From assembly GCA_017554445.1 (NCBI GenBank), contig JAFZIJ010000179.1:1-64000 (forward strand): 64,000 nt of DNA, in the 5' to 3' direction. The translations under genes were made by a program, and so were the position numbers. Position 1 is the first letter of the stretch; every line of letters begins with the position of its first letter. The notes under the pieces were generated by a model. The model worked only from the letters and a program-made list of their open reading frames with translations, was not told the origin of the DNA and ran no database searches. Source of the DNA: Victivallales bacterium (GTDB taxonomy: Bacteria > Verrucomicrobiota > Lentisphaeria > Oligosphaerales > Oligosphaeraceae). Shown here in pieces: positions 1-8,292 of this stretch.

Positions 1-119
1 AGAGAGACGGTCTTGCCGCCGGTGTTCGGGCCGGTCACGATGAGCGTGTCAAATGTGTCCCCGAGCCGCACGTCGATGGGAACGGCGGTCTTCGGATCCA
101 GAAGAGGATGGCGCGCGTC
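1..119 (-). pseudogene. mutS2: mutS2 fragment (MutS-like ATPase Walker A region), cut by the window edge
   Basis: Read on the minus strand, about 119 to 1 encodes ARHPLLDP followed shortly by the P-loop [11 protein letters not shown]. Both motifs are hallmarks of MutS2, a MutS-family ATPase that suppresses recombination or rescues ribosomes. Only about 39 codons are present and there is no start. They run in a different frame from the membrane-protein ORF that enters from higher coordinates. The two reading frames meet inside roughly 19 bases (98-116) that encode plausible family sequence in both frames. The identity of the motif is secure. Whether the junction exists in the cell is doubtful, because it lies at the extreme end of the window. 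Confidence 0.75.
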
Positions 120-970
120 CAGACAACCCACGGGATGTCCTTCGTGAGGGAAATCGTGTTGTCGCCTTCTCCGATGCCGTTGATGAAACCATCGAGAGCG
201 GTGGAGTTCAGTCGTGGTTCGGCGAGCATGATGGGCGGGACAAGCGGGACGGCTCCGGGATTACGGAGGCGGATGGATTCCGGGAAGGCGACATCGATGA
301 CGGCGCGGGTGACGCCTTGCTTTTCTTCATCGGTCATCAAATCATCCGGCCTGGAGAGCCAATGTTCGGCATATGTCGGCAACGGAATGGGATGCTGCCG
401 TATGATGGGCGTGAGGACGCCATCGCCGATGAGATTGTTAAGTTCTTCCAGCAGTTTGTTTTGGAATGTTACGGAAGCCTGTTCGTCTCCTTTCGGGAGG
501 AGGGCGAGCGTCTCCTGTGAAAGATGCGATTTAACGAGCGAAACGGCATCGTCCGGATTGGACACATCCGCTTTTTCAAGGCGTTCCGTCAACCGATGCC
601 ATTCGATGATGCGTCCGAAGGGGATTTTGGGTACTTCGCCCTTCCAGGCAGTGTTCGTGCGGCTGTAGTGGTGGGGGAACATGAGATTGTTCGTGAAATG
701 GTGCATGAAGCCGCGGCCCGGAATGAAGCAGACGAAGAGGATCATGCCAATGATGACGGCGAGTTCGCGACCCGTCAACGGAGCCTTCTGGCCGAAGAGC
801 CGCAGCAATGGGTTGCCGATGAGCACGAACAGGATGACCATTCCCAAAATACTGATGGGCAGGAAGTTACCGACTAGAAATGTCCCGCGGATGACCATGT
901 CATTGAAGAATGTGAATCCGCAGAGGGCGATGACGCCAAGAAAACCGATGATGACCGAACGTATGGACAT
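35..970 (-). CDS. DUF6785-like multipass membrane protein, C-terminus replaced at a junction
   Basis: The protein opens with two or three strongly hydrophobic segments (about residues 5-75), then a soluble stretch. It ends at [13 protein letters not shown], where family members continue into more membrane helices. The last ~21 residues are out-of-frame mutS2 sequence, so the natural protein should be considerably longer and only about 98-970 is genuine. From memory it resembles the DUF6785/DUF6784 membrane proteins common in Planctomycetes and Lentisphaerae, whose function is unknown. It diverges from the gene at 1166 across a 195-base gap. No clear Shine-Dalgarno precedes the ATG. Confidence 0.6.
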   Translation of the reverse strand: MSIRSVIIGFLGVIALCGFTFFNDMVIRGTFLVGNFLPISILGMVILFVLIGNPLLRLFGQKAPLTGRELAVIIGMILFVCFIPGRGFMHHFTNNLMFPHHYSRTNTAWKGEVPKIPFGRIIEWHRLTERLEKADVSNPDDAVSLVKSHLSQETLALLPKGDEQASVTFQNKLLEELNNLIGDGVLTPIIRQHPIPLPTYAEHWLSRPDDLMTDEEKQGVTRAVIDVAFPESIRLRNPGAVPLVPPIMLAEPRLNSTALDGFINGIGEGDNTISLTKDIPWVVWTRAILFWIRRPPFPSTCGSGTHLTRSS

Positions 971-1165
971 GACAAAATAAGGCCGTTTTGAGTAATTTGA
1001 TTCCTTTTAAATAAGGTAATATAATGGCGGCTTGTTATTTTTCCTGTCATGGATTGTTTTAAATCATGGGAATAGCGTTATATTTTATAGAGTAAGATGA
1101 GATTTGTCGGGAGTTCGGGCAATAAACTGGCCCGAGTGGCGTTTATTAGAGAAAAGGTGAGAAAA

Positions 1166-1600
1166 ATGAACAATTCAGAACTAGTCATGGGCCTGGCGTT
1201 GATTCTTTGTGACACGATCATAGAGGATAGCAACACAGGCAAGAAATCATTGATCGGGCTGTTCAGCCAGATACACACCCCGAAGCTGCCATGCATTCAT
1301 CAGTCGATGAACATTCTGGTATCGGTGACGGGCGGGCAAGGGACGTATCCCTGCCGGATCGTGTGCGAGCATCCGGCATTGGAGCGTCCAGTGTTCAGTC
1401 TTGACTGCATGCTCAAGTTCGAGAATCCGTTCCAGGTGGTGGACATGGTGTTCCAGTTGAAGGCCGTCCGTTTCCAGTTGCCGGGCAAGTATGAGATTAA
1501 AGTTCTCATCGACGGCGTTCCGGAGCTGATTCGTCCGTTGATCGTATCGGTACGGAAGACCATGGAACAGCAGACGCCCGAGCAGAAGAAAGACAATTAG
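1166..1600 (+). CDS. DUF6941-like small cytosolic protein
   Basis: This is a 144-residue soluble protein with an alternating beta-rich pattern and no signal peptide or membrane segment. The N-terminal run LILCDTIIEDSNTGKKSL and the later FSQIHTPKLP resemble the DUF6941 family, which has no assigned function. An in-frame upstream ATG exists at 1097. I chose 1166 because AAGGTG lies at a normal distance before it and the extra residues look non-conserved. It sits 16 bases before the gspF-like gene, so co-transcription with the pseudopilin genes is likely, but nothing links it mechanistically to them. Confidence 0.6.
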   Translation: MNNSELVMGLALILCDTIIEDSNTGKKSLIGLFSQIHTPKLPCIHQSMNILVSVTGGQGTYPCRIVCEHPALERPVFSLDCMLKFENPFQVVDMVFQLKAVRFQLPGKYEIKVLIDGVPELIRPLIVSVRKTMEQQTPEQKKDN

Positions 1601-1615
1601 CGTTTTGGGTGAGAT

Positions 1616-2818
1616 ATGCCTTTATTCAAGTTCAAAGTAAGTGACGCCTCCGGATCGATCAGTGAGTTGCTGATAGAAGGCGATTCGCAGACGGATGCAA
1701 CGCGGCGCGTACAGCGCCGCGGCCTGATGCCGCTGGCATTTTTAGGTGAAGGTGCGAAGACGGCGCAGGACAGCGGCAAGCTCTTCGGCCCGAAGCTGGA
1801 TGTCGTTGAATTCACGGATCGATTGGTTCCGCTGTTGGAGGCGAACATCCCGCTGGAAAAGGCGTTGGGCATCGTCGGTGAAGCGCAGGAGAATCCTGTG
1901 CTGCAGCAGACGGTGACGGATCTGCGCCGCGGCCTTCATGAAGGCCGCAAGCTTTCGGATTTGATCCGTGAACGCGGCCGTGCGTTTCCGCAACTGTATG
2001 CGGGTATCGTGGAGGCCGGCGAAGAGGCGGGTGCGTTGCCGCAGGTCATGGGCGAATTGCGCAACTTCCTGCTGGAAAGCCGCGAACTGAAAGGCTTTAT
2101 CATTTCATCTTCCATCTATCCCGCGTTCATTTGCGCGACAGGCGTCATCTTGTTGAGCATCGTCATGGGCGTGATCGTGCCGAAATTCGCGACGGCTCTG
2201 GCGGGTGCGGGCATCAAGTCGTCCTCAACGGAACTGCTGATGAGCATGTCGAACATCCTGCGCTCCTATTGGTGGACGGTGTTCGTGGTGTTGGGTGTGC
2301 TCGGCTACTGCATCTACGCGTTGCGGGATGAAAACGGCAAGATTCGCCAGTTCTATGACAGGATGGTGCTGCGGATCCCGATGGCGAAAAATTTGGTTTT
2401 ATATTCGAATATCTCCCGTCTTTGCAGGACGATGGCGATTCTGATGCGGAGCGGCGTGCATCTTCTGAACACTGTGGCGATCGCAAACCGCGTCGTACAG
2501 AATCAGGCGATCAGCAAGTCGATCATCGGTCTGTCCGGCGAATTGCGGCAAGGCCAGAAGCTTTCGACGGCGTTGAGCAAGAGTCCATACATTCCGCAGC
2601 TGATGTTGCGAATGATTTCCGTCGGCGAAGAGACGGGCTCTGTCGAAATGATGTTGGAGCGTGTGGCGGACCGTTACGAAGCGGACATGCGGGCGCTCAT
2701 CAAGCGGTTGCTGTCGCTGTTCGAGCCGCTGATCATCGTGCTTTTGGGCTTGGGCGTCGGTTCCGTCGTGACGATCATGTTCATGGCGATCATGGACATG
2801 CAAGGGGCCGCAGGCTGA
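1616..2818 (+). CDS. gspF: Type II secretion / type IV pilus inner-membrane protein GspF (PilC)
   Basis: The 400-residue length and layout fit GspF/PilC. There is a short N-terminal domain with QRRGLMPL, two tandem cytosolic helical domains (about 70-170 and 275-370), each containing the GEETGSVE / GEEAGALPQ type motif, and three hydrophobic segments (about 170-190, 220-235, 370-390). GspF organises the inner-membrane platform that assembles a pseudopilus. It is followed by two pseudopilin genes, but no GspE ATPase, secretin or prepilin peptidase is in the window. The machine must therefore be completed elsewhere. Confidence 0.9.
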   Translation: MPLFKFKVSDASGSISELLIEGDSQTDATRRVQRRGLMPLAFLGEGAKTAQDSGKLFGPKLDVVEFTDRLVPLLEANIPLEKALGIVGEAQENPVLQQTVTDLRRGLHEGRKLSDLIRERGRAFPQLYAGIVEAGEEAGALPQVMGELRNFLLESRELKGFIISSSIYPAFICATGVILLSIVMGVIVPKFATALAGAGIKSSSTELLMSMSNILRSYWWTVFVVLGVLGYCIYALRDENGKIRQFYDRMVLRIPMAKNLVLYSNISRLCRTMAILMRSGVHLLNTVAIANRVVQNQAISKSIIGLSGELRQGQKLSTALSKSPYIPQLMLRMISVGEETGSVEMMLERVADRYEADMRALIKRLLSLFEPLIIVLLGLGVGSVVTIMFMAIMDMQGAAG

Positions 2819-2883
2819 ACGTCCGTTCGCCTCAAAGAAAAGGATATTATTCTAACCATTTAAACCATAAGGATTTGAGAAAG

Positions 2884-3309
2884 ATGAAAACCATGCAGCG
2901 CAACCGCAGACAGAACTTCACGTTGATTGAAATCATGATCGTGGTCGTGATCATCGGCATGATCGCGGCGTTGGCCGTTCCGAAACTGATGGGCAACTTG
3001 GAGAAGGCGAAGGTCGAGACGACGAAATCGAATCTCGCGACGCTGAAGACCGCCGTGCGCAACTTCAAGATGGACACGGGCGACTATCCGAATCGTCTGG
3101 AAGAACTTCTGACGACGAACGGCAGCGAAAAATGGGACGGCCCGTATCTGGACATGAAATCCCTCCCGAAAGACGGTTGGGACATGGATTTCGTCTATAC
3201 GCTGACGGGCGATACGTTCGGTTTTGACATCCAGAGCTACGGCGCGGACAAGACGTCCGGCGGCGACGGCGTCAACAAAGACCTCTCTTGCTGGGGCGAA
3301 GAGCAGTAA
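2884..3309 (+). CDS. gspG: Major pseudopilin GspG
   Basis: A 141-residue prepilin-like protein. A short basic leader is followed by the class III prepilin site NFTLIEIMIVVVIIGMIAAL, with Glu at +5 and a hydrophobic alpha1 helix. The C-terminal part has KMDTGDYPN, LLTTNG, WDGPYL and DIQSYGADK, matching the calcium-binding GspG fold. It would polymerise into the pseudopilus that drives type II secretion. The start at 2884 follows a run containing AAGGA. A tandem 42-bp repeat begins at the stop codon and separates it from the next pseudopilin. Confidence 0.92.
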   Translation: MKTMQRNRRQNFTLIEIMIVVVIIGMIAALAVPKLMGNLEKAKVETTKSNLATLKTAVRNFKMDTGDYPNRLEELLTTNGSEKWDGPYLDMKSLPKDGWDMDFVYTLTGDTFGFDIQSYGADKTSGGDGVNKDLSCWGEEQ

Positions 3310-3392
3310 TATTTTCGTGGTAACGACGGCGTCCCCGCCGTCGGACGAAGATATTTTCGTGGTAACGACGGCGTCCCCGCCGTCGGACGAAG
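3309..3392. repeat. Two tandem 42-bp units, each carrying a GACGGC/GCCGTC palindrome
   Basis: Two identical 42-base copies start at 3309 and 3351, the first overlapping the gspG stop codon. Each holds GGTAACGACGGCGTCCCC followed by GCCGTCGG, which folds into a 7-bp hairpin. It belongs to the dispersed palindrome family also seen at 25129, 31465, 47525 and 63340. Confidence 0.9.
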
Positions 3393-3444
3393 ATGGGATG
3401 TCTTCGCGTATTACTGAAAAATTGCTATATTTATCAAGGTAAAG

Positions 3445-3978
3445 ATGAATCGACACGGATTCACGATGATAGAACTCATCGTGCTGCTGGTGGTCGTCGG
3501 ACTTGTGGCGACCATCGCGGTGCCGCGCATCAACCGCGAATCCAAGCGGATGACGGTGGAGAATGCGCTGACATCCATTCGCGGCGCGGTGACGGAGACG
3601 GGCATGCGCGCACGTTCGACGGGCAAGGCGCTTTCATTGAAGCTAATGCCCGGCGATAACCAATTCCTTGTGGAGGAATCGGAGCAAAACCTTGCGCAGA
3701 CGTGGGTTCCGCCTGCGAACAGCGTGTTGTCCAAAGCGGAGGACGACGGCGTTGAACCGTTTTACATCTCCGCCAAGCCTTCCTATGATCTATCCAAAAG
3801 CATTGATTGGCAGCCGGAAGACGACAACTACGATGATGAAGACAACATCATGTATTATTTCTATCCGGACGGCCAGGCTTCAGGCCGCCCGATCCGCTTC
3901 GATGTGGCCGGACGCCATTTTCAGTTCGACGTCGATCGCGTGACAGGCGCCCCGCTGATCATGGAAATAACGGATTGA
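3445..3978 (+). CDS. gspH: Minor pseudopilin, GspH-like
   Basis: A 177-residue protein starting MNRHGFTMIELIVLLVVVG, a prepilin cleavage site after Gly5 with Glu at +5 and one hydrophobic helix. The following VENALTSIRGAVTETGMRAR segment and beta-rich C-terminus are typical of GspH minor pseudopilins, which sit at the pseudopilus tip. It is the last gene of the gspF-gspG-gspH set. Its TGA touches the stop codon of the convergent cysteate-synthase-like gene. Confidence 0.8.
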   Translation: MNRHGFTMIELIVLLVVVGLVATIAVPRINRESKRMTVENALTSIRGAVTETGMRARSTGKALSLKLMPGDNQFLVEESEQNLAQTWVPPANSVLSKAEDDGVEPFYISAKPSYDLSKSIDWQPEDDNYDDEDNIMYYFYPDGQASGRPIRFDVAGRHFQFDVDRVTGAPLIMEITD

Positions 3979-5253
3979 TCACAATCCGAGTACGTTACGG
4001 ATATCGTTCAGATTGTCTTGCGCTTTTGTGAAGACATAGTCGGGCGTGGCAGGAATGGCGAGACCGTCTGCATGGGCGCGTTCCGCGCCTCCGCCTGTGA
4101 GATTCACGAGAATGGCATGATCGTCGCCAAGAACGCCATTTTCCTTCGCGATGAAGAGCGAGGCGAGGCAGACTTGCGCGGCTTTGTCCAAATCAATGCC
4201 TTCGAGTTTTTGGAAAAGCTCTCCCGCATTTTTAGCTTGTTCATCCGTAGGAACATAGAATGTTCCAGCCGTTTCACACATCGCATCGAAGAGGCCACCT
4301 GCCAGGCTGTATGGCGGTTTGCGGTTGCTGAGGACGGGGGAATACGCCTTGAGAGCGGCGGCGCGGGCTTCGTCTTCCGGAATGTCCGGAAGGTCACGCG
4401 ACTGGGCGTTCCATGCGTCTGCCATGATGCTAAAAGCCTCCGATTGAGAGAGATGGAAACGCGGAAGCCATTGTCCGTAAATGCCATCCGCCATGAGCCG
4501 CCAGGCCATTTCCCATGTGGCGATGGCGCCAGTGCCCGAACCGACGGCCTGGAAATAGTGGTGGGGCATGGTTTTCATGGCTTCCGCGGCGGCGAGAATG
4601 ACCGTTCCCATGCCGTCGCGTCTTGCAACGTTTTTGGCGCCGCCTTCGGCGAAGAACGGTTCCAGTTCGCAGATATGGTTGGCAAGCTGGATGGCGTCAA
4701 AATAATCAGCATCCTTCAAAACGACGAGTTTGGCGCAATCGGCCTTGGGGACGGTCGTCCACATCTGCGGGAGGGCGAATTCGGGCACGACGACCATCGT
4801 GTTGATTTTGAACAGCGAACCGTATTCGAGAAACGCGCGGCCCGTGTTGCCGGCGGAGGAGACGACGATTGTCCGCTCTTCACCTTTCGGAATTCGCGCG
4901 AGGACGGAAGCGGCTTCCAATTCTTTGAAAGAGCAGGTGGGCATGCTGCCTTCGCGTTCTGGCCAGTAGCCGTTGAAGGCGAAATAGAGATTTTCCAGCC
5001 CGAGCTTGTCGCAGAACGCATCGCTCTGGAAGACAACAGTTTGAGGTGCGCGGGCGAACGTCCGGCGAATCGGCAGCCAATGCTGGTAACGATAGAAGCC
5101 TTTTGCTGTTTCGACGGGCTCGAAGCCGTTCACGGAGTAGTCGGCCTGAAGCATGGAAGGGCCGTGATCCTCCGGACAGTCGAGAAGGAAGCCTTTATCG
5201 GAATCATCATAGATTTGGCCGCATTCGACGCAGCGCAGCGCATAGTGAGCCAT
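3979..5253 (-). CDS. Cysteate synthase-like PLP enzyme (threonine synthase family)
   Basis: A 424-residue fold-type II PLP enzyme. The N-terminus has LRCVECG and LDCPEDHG, a zinc-ribbon-like start seen in archaeal-type threonine synthase and cysteate synthase. SFKELEA contains the probable PLP lysine, SSAGNTGRA the phosphate/substrate loop and VGSGTGA the cofactor phosphate loop. SFKELEA rather than SFKDRG favours the cysteate synthase subgroup, which makes L-cysteate from phosphoserine and sulfite. Threonine synthase remains the alternative. It is the last gene of a four-gene operon with exopolysaccharide-type genes, 21 bases after its neighbour, which is an unexpected setting. Confidence 0.72.
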   Translation of the reverse strand: MAHYALRCVECGQIYDDSDKGFLLDCPEDHGPSMLQADYSVNGFEPVETAKGFYRYQHWLPIRRTFARAPQTVVFQSDAFCDKLGLENLYFAFNGYWPEREGSMPTCSFKELEAASVLARIPKGEERTIVVSSAGNTGRAFLEYGSLFKINTMVVVPEFALPQMWTTVPKADCAKLVVLKDADYFDAIQLANHICELEPFFAEGGAKNVARRDGMGTVILAAAEAMKTMPHHYFQAVGSGTGAIATWEMAWRLMADGIYGQWLPRFHLSQSEAFSIMADAWNAQSRDLPDIPEDEARAAALKAYSPVLSNRKPPYSLAGGLFDAMCETAGTFYVPTDEQAKNAGELFQKLEGIDLDKAAQVCLASLFIAKENGVLGDDHAILVNLTGGGAERAHADGLAIPATPDYVFTKAQDNLNDIRNVLGL

Positions 5254-5274
5254 GGTTTGCCTAAAGTTTTGATA

Positions 5275-6810
5275 TTATGGGTTATCTGTCTTTTCGCGGA
5301 GGAGTTTTGATTCACCTGTCGGCGGGATGGTGGAACGCCACAACTGCCAGTCGTTAGGGAAGACCTTTTCAAGGAAGAGCCAATCGCGTCCATTCTTATG
5401 AATATCCGCAAGAATCGAATTCTGAATGGGATAGAACCGGCCATCCGGCGGCGGGACGAGAAGGTGGAGCTGTTCTGCCTTCGCTTGCGCGAGGAAGTCC
5501 TTTTCATTGAAATTGATTTTGGAAACGAAGCGTTTGGCTTCTGGATCCGGATATATGGCGGGAAGTCGTGAACCGACCAGAATGATTCTGGAATCCGGCC
5601 AGTAACGGTCGATGAAATCAAGCAGTTCTTGTGCGGGTGGCGCGTCTGCAGCTTCCATAGGAAGATAGGCTTCTTCTTCTTGCTTTTCAGGATCTTTGGT
5701 GATTTCGACCGTTTGGTTGATGTCGCTGAAAAAGCATGCGACGACGATGGTGCAGACGGCCGCCGCATAGGTGGCGTAGCGTATGTTCTTGGAAGGGATG
5801 TATGCGAAGAAAGCGATGGAAATGGTCGAAAGGAAGAGCCCGAACGTCAATGGGCCGAGACTGGCCGGCCCGATACCGTAACGCGCTGAGATAAAGGCGA
5901 CAACTGGTATGACGATGCAAGCAGGAAGGAGGCATCTGGTGGTCCATTTGTGGCTGCTATTGATGGACAGAATGGCGAGCGTCACGGCCATGGGAAGGAA
6001 GATCAGGCAGTTGAACGGCATGGTGGGATGGAGGATTTTGACGGTCATGCGGTGGGCGGCATCCCGCAGTCCAAATAGGACATCGTTGAAAATCAACGAG
6101 TTCCATAGCAACCAGATGGCGATGCAATAGAGCAGCGGCCCCCAGAGGATCGTGCGGATGCCGCGATGGTCTTGCCATGTGCCTCCCATTTTTAGACGGT
6201 ATTGCTCCGCCATGACGGCGATGAAGCAGAAAGCAATCAAAATGGCGCCAGGTCCTGCGAAGGCGAGAAGACCGATGGAAATCGCCACGATCAGCAGGTC
6301 ACGGAGGTTTTTAAGTTCCTGCCATCGAATGAGATAATAGACAGCTGCAATGGCGGGGACGGCGGAAAACCAGTTGGGGTCTAAAATAAACAGCAGATTT
6401 CGGAGAAATGGAACGGCGATGGCCAGAATGATTGAGACGAAGGCCAGATGCCATTTGCCGCGGGAGAATGTCAGCCGCAGGATGAAAGCCATGATGATGG
6501 CCTGCGAAATGGAGCACAGGAGAAGGCCCGGATCTCCGCCGAATATGCGGCAGACGACATTGACGGCCAGCAGGGCGACGGTCGGCAGGAACGGATTGTC
6601 CAGATTGCCGATGAGGGCCTGCCGCCCCCAGTCGTTGCCTGCAAGAATGGAATCGACAATGCTTTGATGGATGGATAGTTGGAGGCACGGGATGCCGCCG
6701 AGCTGGATTCTGGCGATGGCGAGTATGAGAAAACACGCGTACCACGCCAATATGGGGGTATTGACGATGGGTTTCGGTTTGCTATTGTTGTCAGGAATGG
6801 CTGGTTGCAT
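5275..6810 (-). CDS. Polytopic membrane protein, glycosyltransferase-39-like in shape
   Basis: About 511 residues with ten or eleven predicted membrane helices up to about residue 375, then a soluble domain of ~130 residues (AQELLDFIDRYWPDSRIILVG onwards). That layout resembles GT-C lipid-sugar glycosyltransferases (GT39/PMT style), but I do not see a clear acidic catalytic motif in the first loop, so this is a shape match only. It lies 33 bases after the family-2 glycosyltransferase gene. A GTG at 6822 in frame is an alternative start; neither has a good Shine-Dalgarno. Confidence 0.55.
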   Translation of the reverse strand: MQPAIPDNNSKPKPIVNTPILAWYACFLILAIARIQLGGIPCLQLSIHQSIVDSILAGNDWGRQALIGNLDNPFLPTVALLAVNVVCRIFGGDPGLLLCSISQAIIMAFILRLTFSRGKWHLAFVSIILAIAVPFLRNLLFILDPNWFSAVPAIAAVYYLIRWQELKNLRDLLIVAISIGLLAFAGPGAILIAFCFIAVMAEQYRLKMGGTWQDHRGIRTILWGPLLYCIAIWLLWNSLIFNDVLFGLRDAAHRMTVKILHPTMPFNCLIFLPMAVTLAILSINSSHKWTTRCLLPACIVIPVVAFISARYGIGPASLGPLTFGLFLSTISIAFFAYIPSKNIRYATYAAAVCTIVVACFFSDINQTVEITKDPEKQEEEAYLPMEAADAPPAQELLDFIDRYWPDSRIILVGSRLPAIYPDPEAKRFVSKINFNEKDFLAQAKAEQLHLLVPPPDGRFYPIQNSILADIHKNGRDWLFLEKVFPNDWQLWRSTIPPTGESKLLREKTDNP

Positions 6811-6843
6811 GGTATATGGCACGGCACTGTGCGAAGAATATGG

Positions 6844-8259
6844 TTATTTGGTCGCGAAATGCTTTGTCTTTTCCCAATGGTGCGGATTGGTGAAGAGTTG
6901 GAGGAAGCCTTTCCAGGCGGCGATGCTGATCATCAGCCAGTAGAACGGCATGAGAATGCCGATTTTGGCAAGATGGCCTGCGCCGCGTCTGACGCAAGCG
7001 ATAGCCGCTGTATAGGCGAAGACGAAATTGCCGATGAACAGGCAGAAGGAACCCATGACGAAGATGGGCGCGGGGAAGAAGGCATCGACGCCGCTGGGGC
7101 GGAAGACGAGCCAGATCAATGTCATCAGCCAGTAGAACGGATTGATGAGTTGGCTGAAGAATGAGCCGCCGATGAGCAGATGGAACTGCAGGCTGTTCCA
7201 GAAGCCGAAACGTTTGTGGAGACCGATAAAGTCGCGTGTATGAATGAGATAGGTCTGGATGTAGCCTTTCACCCAACGGGAGCGCTGTTTGATCCAGAAG
7301 AGGAGGTTCGGACAGGCCTGCTCCCATGTGGAGGATTCGAGAACACGTGTCCGCCAACCGCCTGCGAAGAGCCGCAGGCCGAGATCGCAGTCTTCCGTGA
7401 CATTGTATTCGTCCCATCCGCCGACTTTGCGGAGGACGTTCAGACGGAAGTGGTTGGATGTGCCGCCGAGCGGTATGGGAGCCTGCAAACAGTCGAGGCC
7501 TGGCAGGCAGAGGCCGAACCATGTAGCGTAGTCCGCCGTGAAGCATTTCGTCAGGAGGTTCTGATCTGGATTGTAGAAGCCAAGCTTGGCTTGAATGCAA
7601 GCGACTTCCTTCGGGCATCTTGCGAATGCATGGGCGGCTTTTTTCAATTGGTCTGGTTCGGGTTTGTCCTCCGCATCGTAAATGACGAGATACTCCGCGT
7701 CGCCGTCTTCGATGGCGACGTTGCAAGCCTTCGGCTTCGTGCGCGGATAGGATTTCGGTATGGGTGTGATGACAAATGGCGGCTTGAGATTAAGGGATTT
7801 GGCGACACCCATGGTCTCGTCGTCGTCCTCTTCGATGAGCAGGCGGATTTCGAGACGATTTTTCGGATAGTCGAGCTTGGAAAGGCCATCGACGAGATGC
7901 GGGAGGATGTCGCCTTCATGGTACATGGGGAGGATGACCATGTATCGCGGCCATTCGCGGCCGTTTGGTGGCGTGGCGAGCTCTTCTGGTTTCAGCTGAA
8001 TTTCGCGCGGCTTCTGGAGAGCAAGCTCGATAATAAGCATGCGGTAGAGCGTTGAAAGTAGATAGAAGATCGTCAATACAAGATTGATGATGAAGATTTC
8101 GGAACGCCAGTCCGCGATGGCCCAGATGACAAGCCCGATCACGAGCAGCCAGAGGGCCGTCTTCTGCCATTTGCAGACGGTCAGCGTGGCTTGCGGGAAG
8201 CCGCGCGGCTCGTAGGGATTGTCTGCGTTGTGGGTTGTCAGATCGATGATTTTTGGCAT
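6844..8259 (-). CDS. Processive family-2 glycosyltransferase (cellulose synthase-like)
   Basis: A 471-residue integral membrane GT2 enzyme. Two helices (about 33-75) precede the catalytic domain, which shows YMVILPMYHEG, the DxD-type VIYDAEDKPEP, the acceptor-base motif NVTEDCDLGLR and QRSRWVKG of the Q(Q/R)xRW class. Four more helices follow (about 340-450). This is the arrangement of BcsA-like synthases that polymerise and extrude a beta-glycan, but there is no PilZ domain. Flanking operon genes encode a secreted SGNH-like protein and a membrane protein, so it probably makes or modifies an exopolysaccharide. The sugar cannot be read from the sequence. Confidence 0.85.
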   Translation of the reverse strand: MPKIIDLTTHNADNPYEPRGFPQATLTVCKWQKTALWLLVIGLVIWAIADWRSEIFIINLVLTIFYLLSTLYRMLIIELALQKPREIQLKPEELATPPNGREWPRYMVILPMYHEGDILPHLVDGLSKLDYPKNRLEIRLLIEEDDDETMGVAKSLNLKPPFVITPIPKSYPRTKPKACNVAIEDGDAEYLVIYDAEDKPEPDQLKKAAHAFARCPKEVACIQAKLGFYNPDQNLLTKCFTADYATWFGLCLPGLDCLQAPIPLGGTSNHFRLNVLRKVGGWDEYNVTEDCDLGLRLFAGGWRTRVLESSTWEQACPNLLFWIKQRSRWVKGYIQTYLIHTRDFIGLHKRFGFWNSLQFHLLIGGSFFSQLINPFYWLMTLIWLVFRPSGVDAFFPAPIFVMGSFCLFIGNFVFAYTAAIACVRRGAGHLAKIGILMPFYWLMISIAAWKGFLQLFTNPHHWEKTKHFATK

Positions 8260-8292
8260 GATATTTAAATAATGTAAGGAATTGGATGCGTG

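Noticed and set aside
4018-5310. 430-codon frame opposite the cysteate-synthase-like gene
   Set aside because: Antisense shadow of a strongly recognisable gene; its translation has no family features.
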